A DNA stretch of 6,267 nt, taken from positions 1 to 6,267 of the forward strand of contig JAISJS010000249.1 of the NCBI GenBank assembly GCA_031261385.1, in the 5' to 3' direction. The notes beneath the pieces are model-generated. The model was not told the origin of the DNA. It made no database searches and saw nothing but the letters and a program-made list of their open reading frames with translations. A program made the position numbers and the translations under genes. Position 1 is the stretch's first letter. Each line of letters begins with the position of its first letter. Shown piece by piece: positions 6,183 to 6,267 of this stretch. The DNA is from Treponema sp. (lineage in GTDB: Bacteria > Spirochaetota > Spirochaetia > Treponematales > Breznakiellaceae).

Positions 6183-6267
6183 ATACTACCGACATAACGC
6201 TTTGCGCACAGGGCATCAGCAAGCAGTATCCCGGCGTTCTTGCCCTGGATCATGTGGATTTTACCGC
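6179..6267 (+). CDS. Sugar ABC transporter ATP-binding protein, RbsA/MglA-type (partial, N-terminus)
   Basis: The first 29 codons of an ABC ATPase, cut by the window end. The start ATG 6179 shares bases with the TGA stop of the lipoprotein gene (ATGA), a typical sign of translational coupling. The readable N-terminus contains AQGISKQYPGVLALDHVDF, which fits the RbsA/MglA/AraG opening pattern (GIxKxFPGVxALxxVxF) that precedes the Walker A motif. A full protein would have about 500 residues with two nucleotide-binding domains. It probably energises the importer that uses the binding protein encoded at 4426-5391, with a permease gene expected just after it. Confidence 0.88.
   Translation, partial: MNTTDITLCAQGISKQYPGVLALDHVDFT

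Noticed and set aside
1..6267. CRISPR array, insertion sequence, attachment site or phage genes
   Set aside because: No regularly spaced direct repeats, transposase motifs or terminal inverted repeats were seen; all sizeable genes belong to sugar transport and metabolism.

Overview
The window holds parts of two neighbouring sugar-uptake loci of the ribose (Rbs) type, all on the + strand. GC content looks close to 50 %, gene spacing is tight and Shine-Dalgarno sites are strong (AGGAGG type). The substrate-binding protein carries a glycine-rich, lipobox-free export signal of the kind I associate with treponemes, so a free-living or gut spirochaete (Treponema-like) is my best guess. This is an inference from style only; a clostridial host is not excluded.

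Layout. Positions 1-487 are the C-terminal half of an RbsC-type permease that closes an upstream operon. A 172-base gap follows, with a possible terminator, a T-rich stretch, a clear sigma70-type promoter (TTGACA - 17 - TACACT) and a perfect LacI-family palindrome (TAAACGTTTA) just downstream of the expected transcription start. From there a compact operon runs to the window end: a LacI/PurR-family regulator, a URO-D/MtaA-like TIM-barrel protein (start overlapping the regulator's end by 8 bases), a ribokinase-type PfkB sugar kinase (TTG start), an RbsD-type sugar pyranase/mutarotase, a periplasmic sugar-binding protein, a strong 14-bp hairpin, a DUF2291 lipoprotein, and the first 29 codons of an RbsA/MglA-type ABC ATPase joined to the lipoprotein gene by an ATGA overlap. 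The matching permease should lie just beyond the window.

How the genes would work together. A sugar is captured by the binding protein, imported by the ATPase and the unseen permease, converted between ring forms by the RbsD homologue and phosphorylated by the kinase. The regulator probably represses its own operon through the TAAACGTTTA site. At first sight this is a ribose operon, but compared with E. coli proteins recalled from memory, all three sugar-handling proteins differ at positions that contact ribose: kinase Asn14/Asp16 become Cys/Gly, binding-protein Asp89/Phe164 become Gly/Trp, and pyranase Tyr120 becomes Trp. Together with the URO-D/MtaA-like protein between the regulator and the kinase, this suggests a substrate other than ribose. 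One testable idea is an O-methylated or otherwise modified pentose. That is the most interesting point in the window, and it is a hypothesis, not a demonstrated function.
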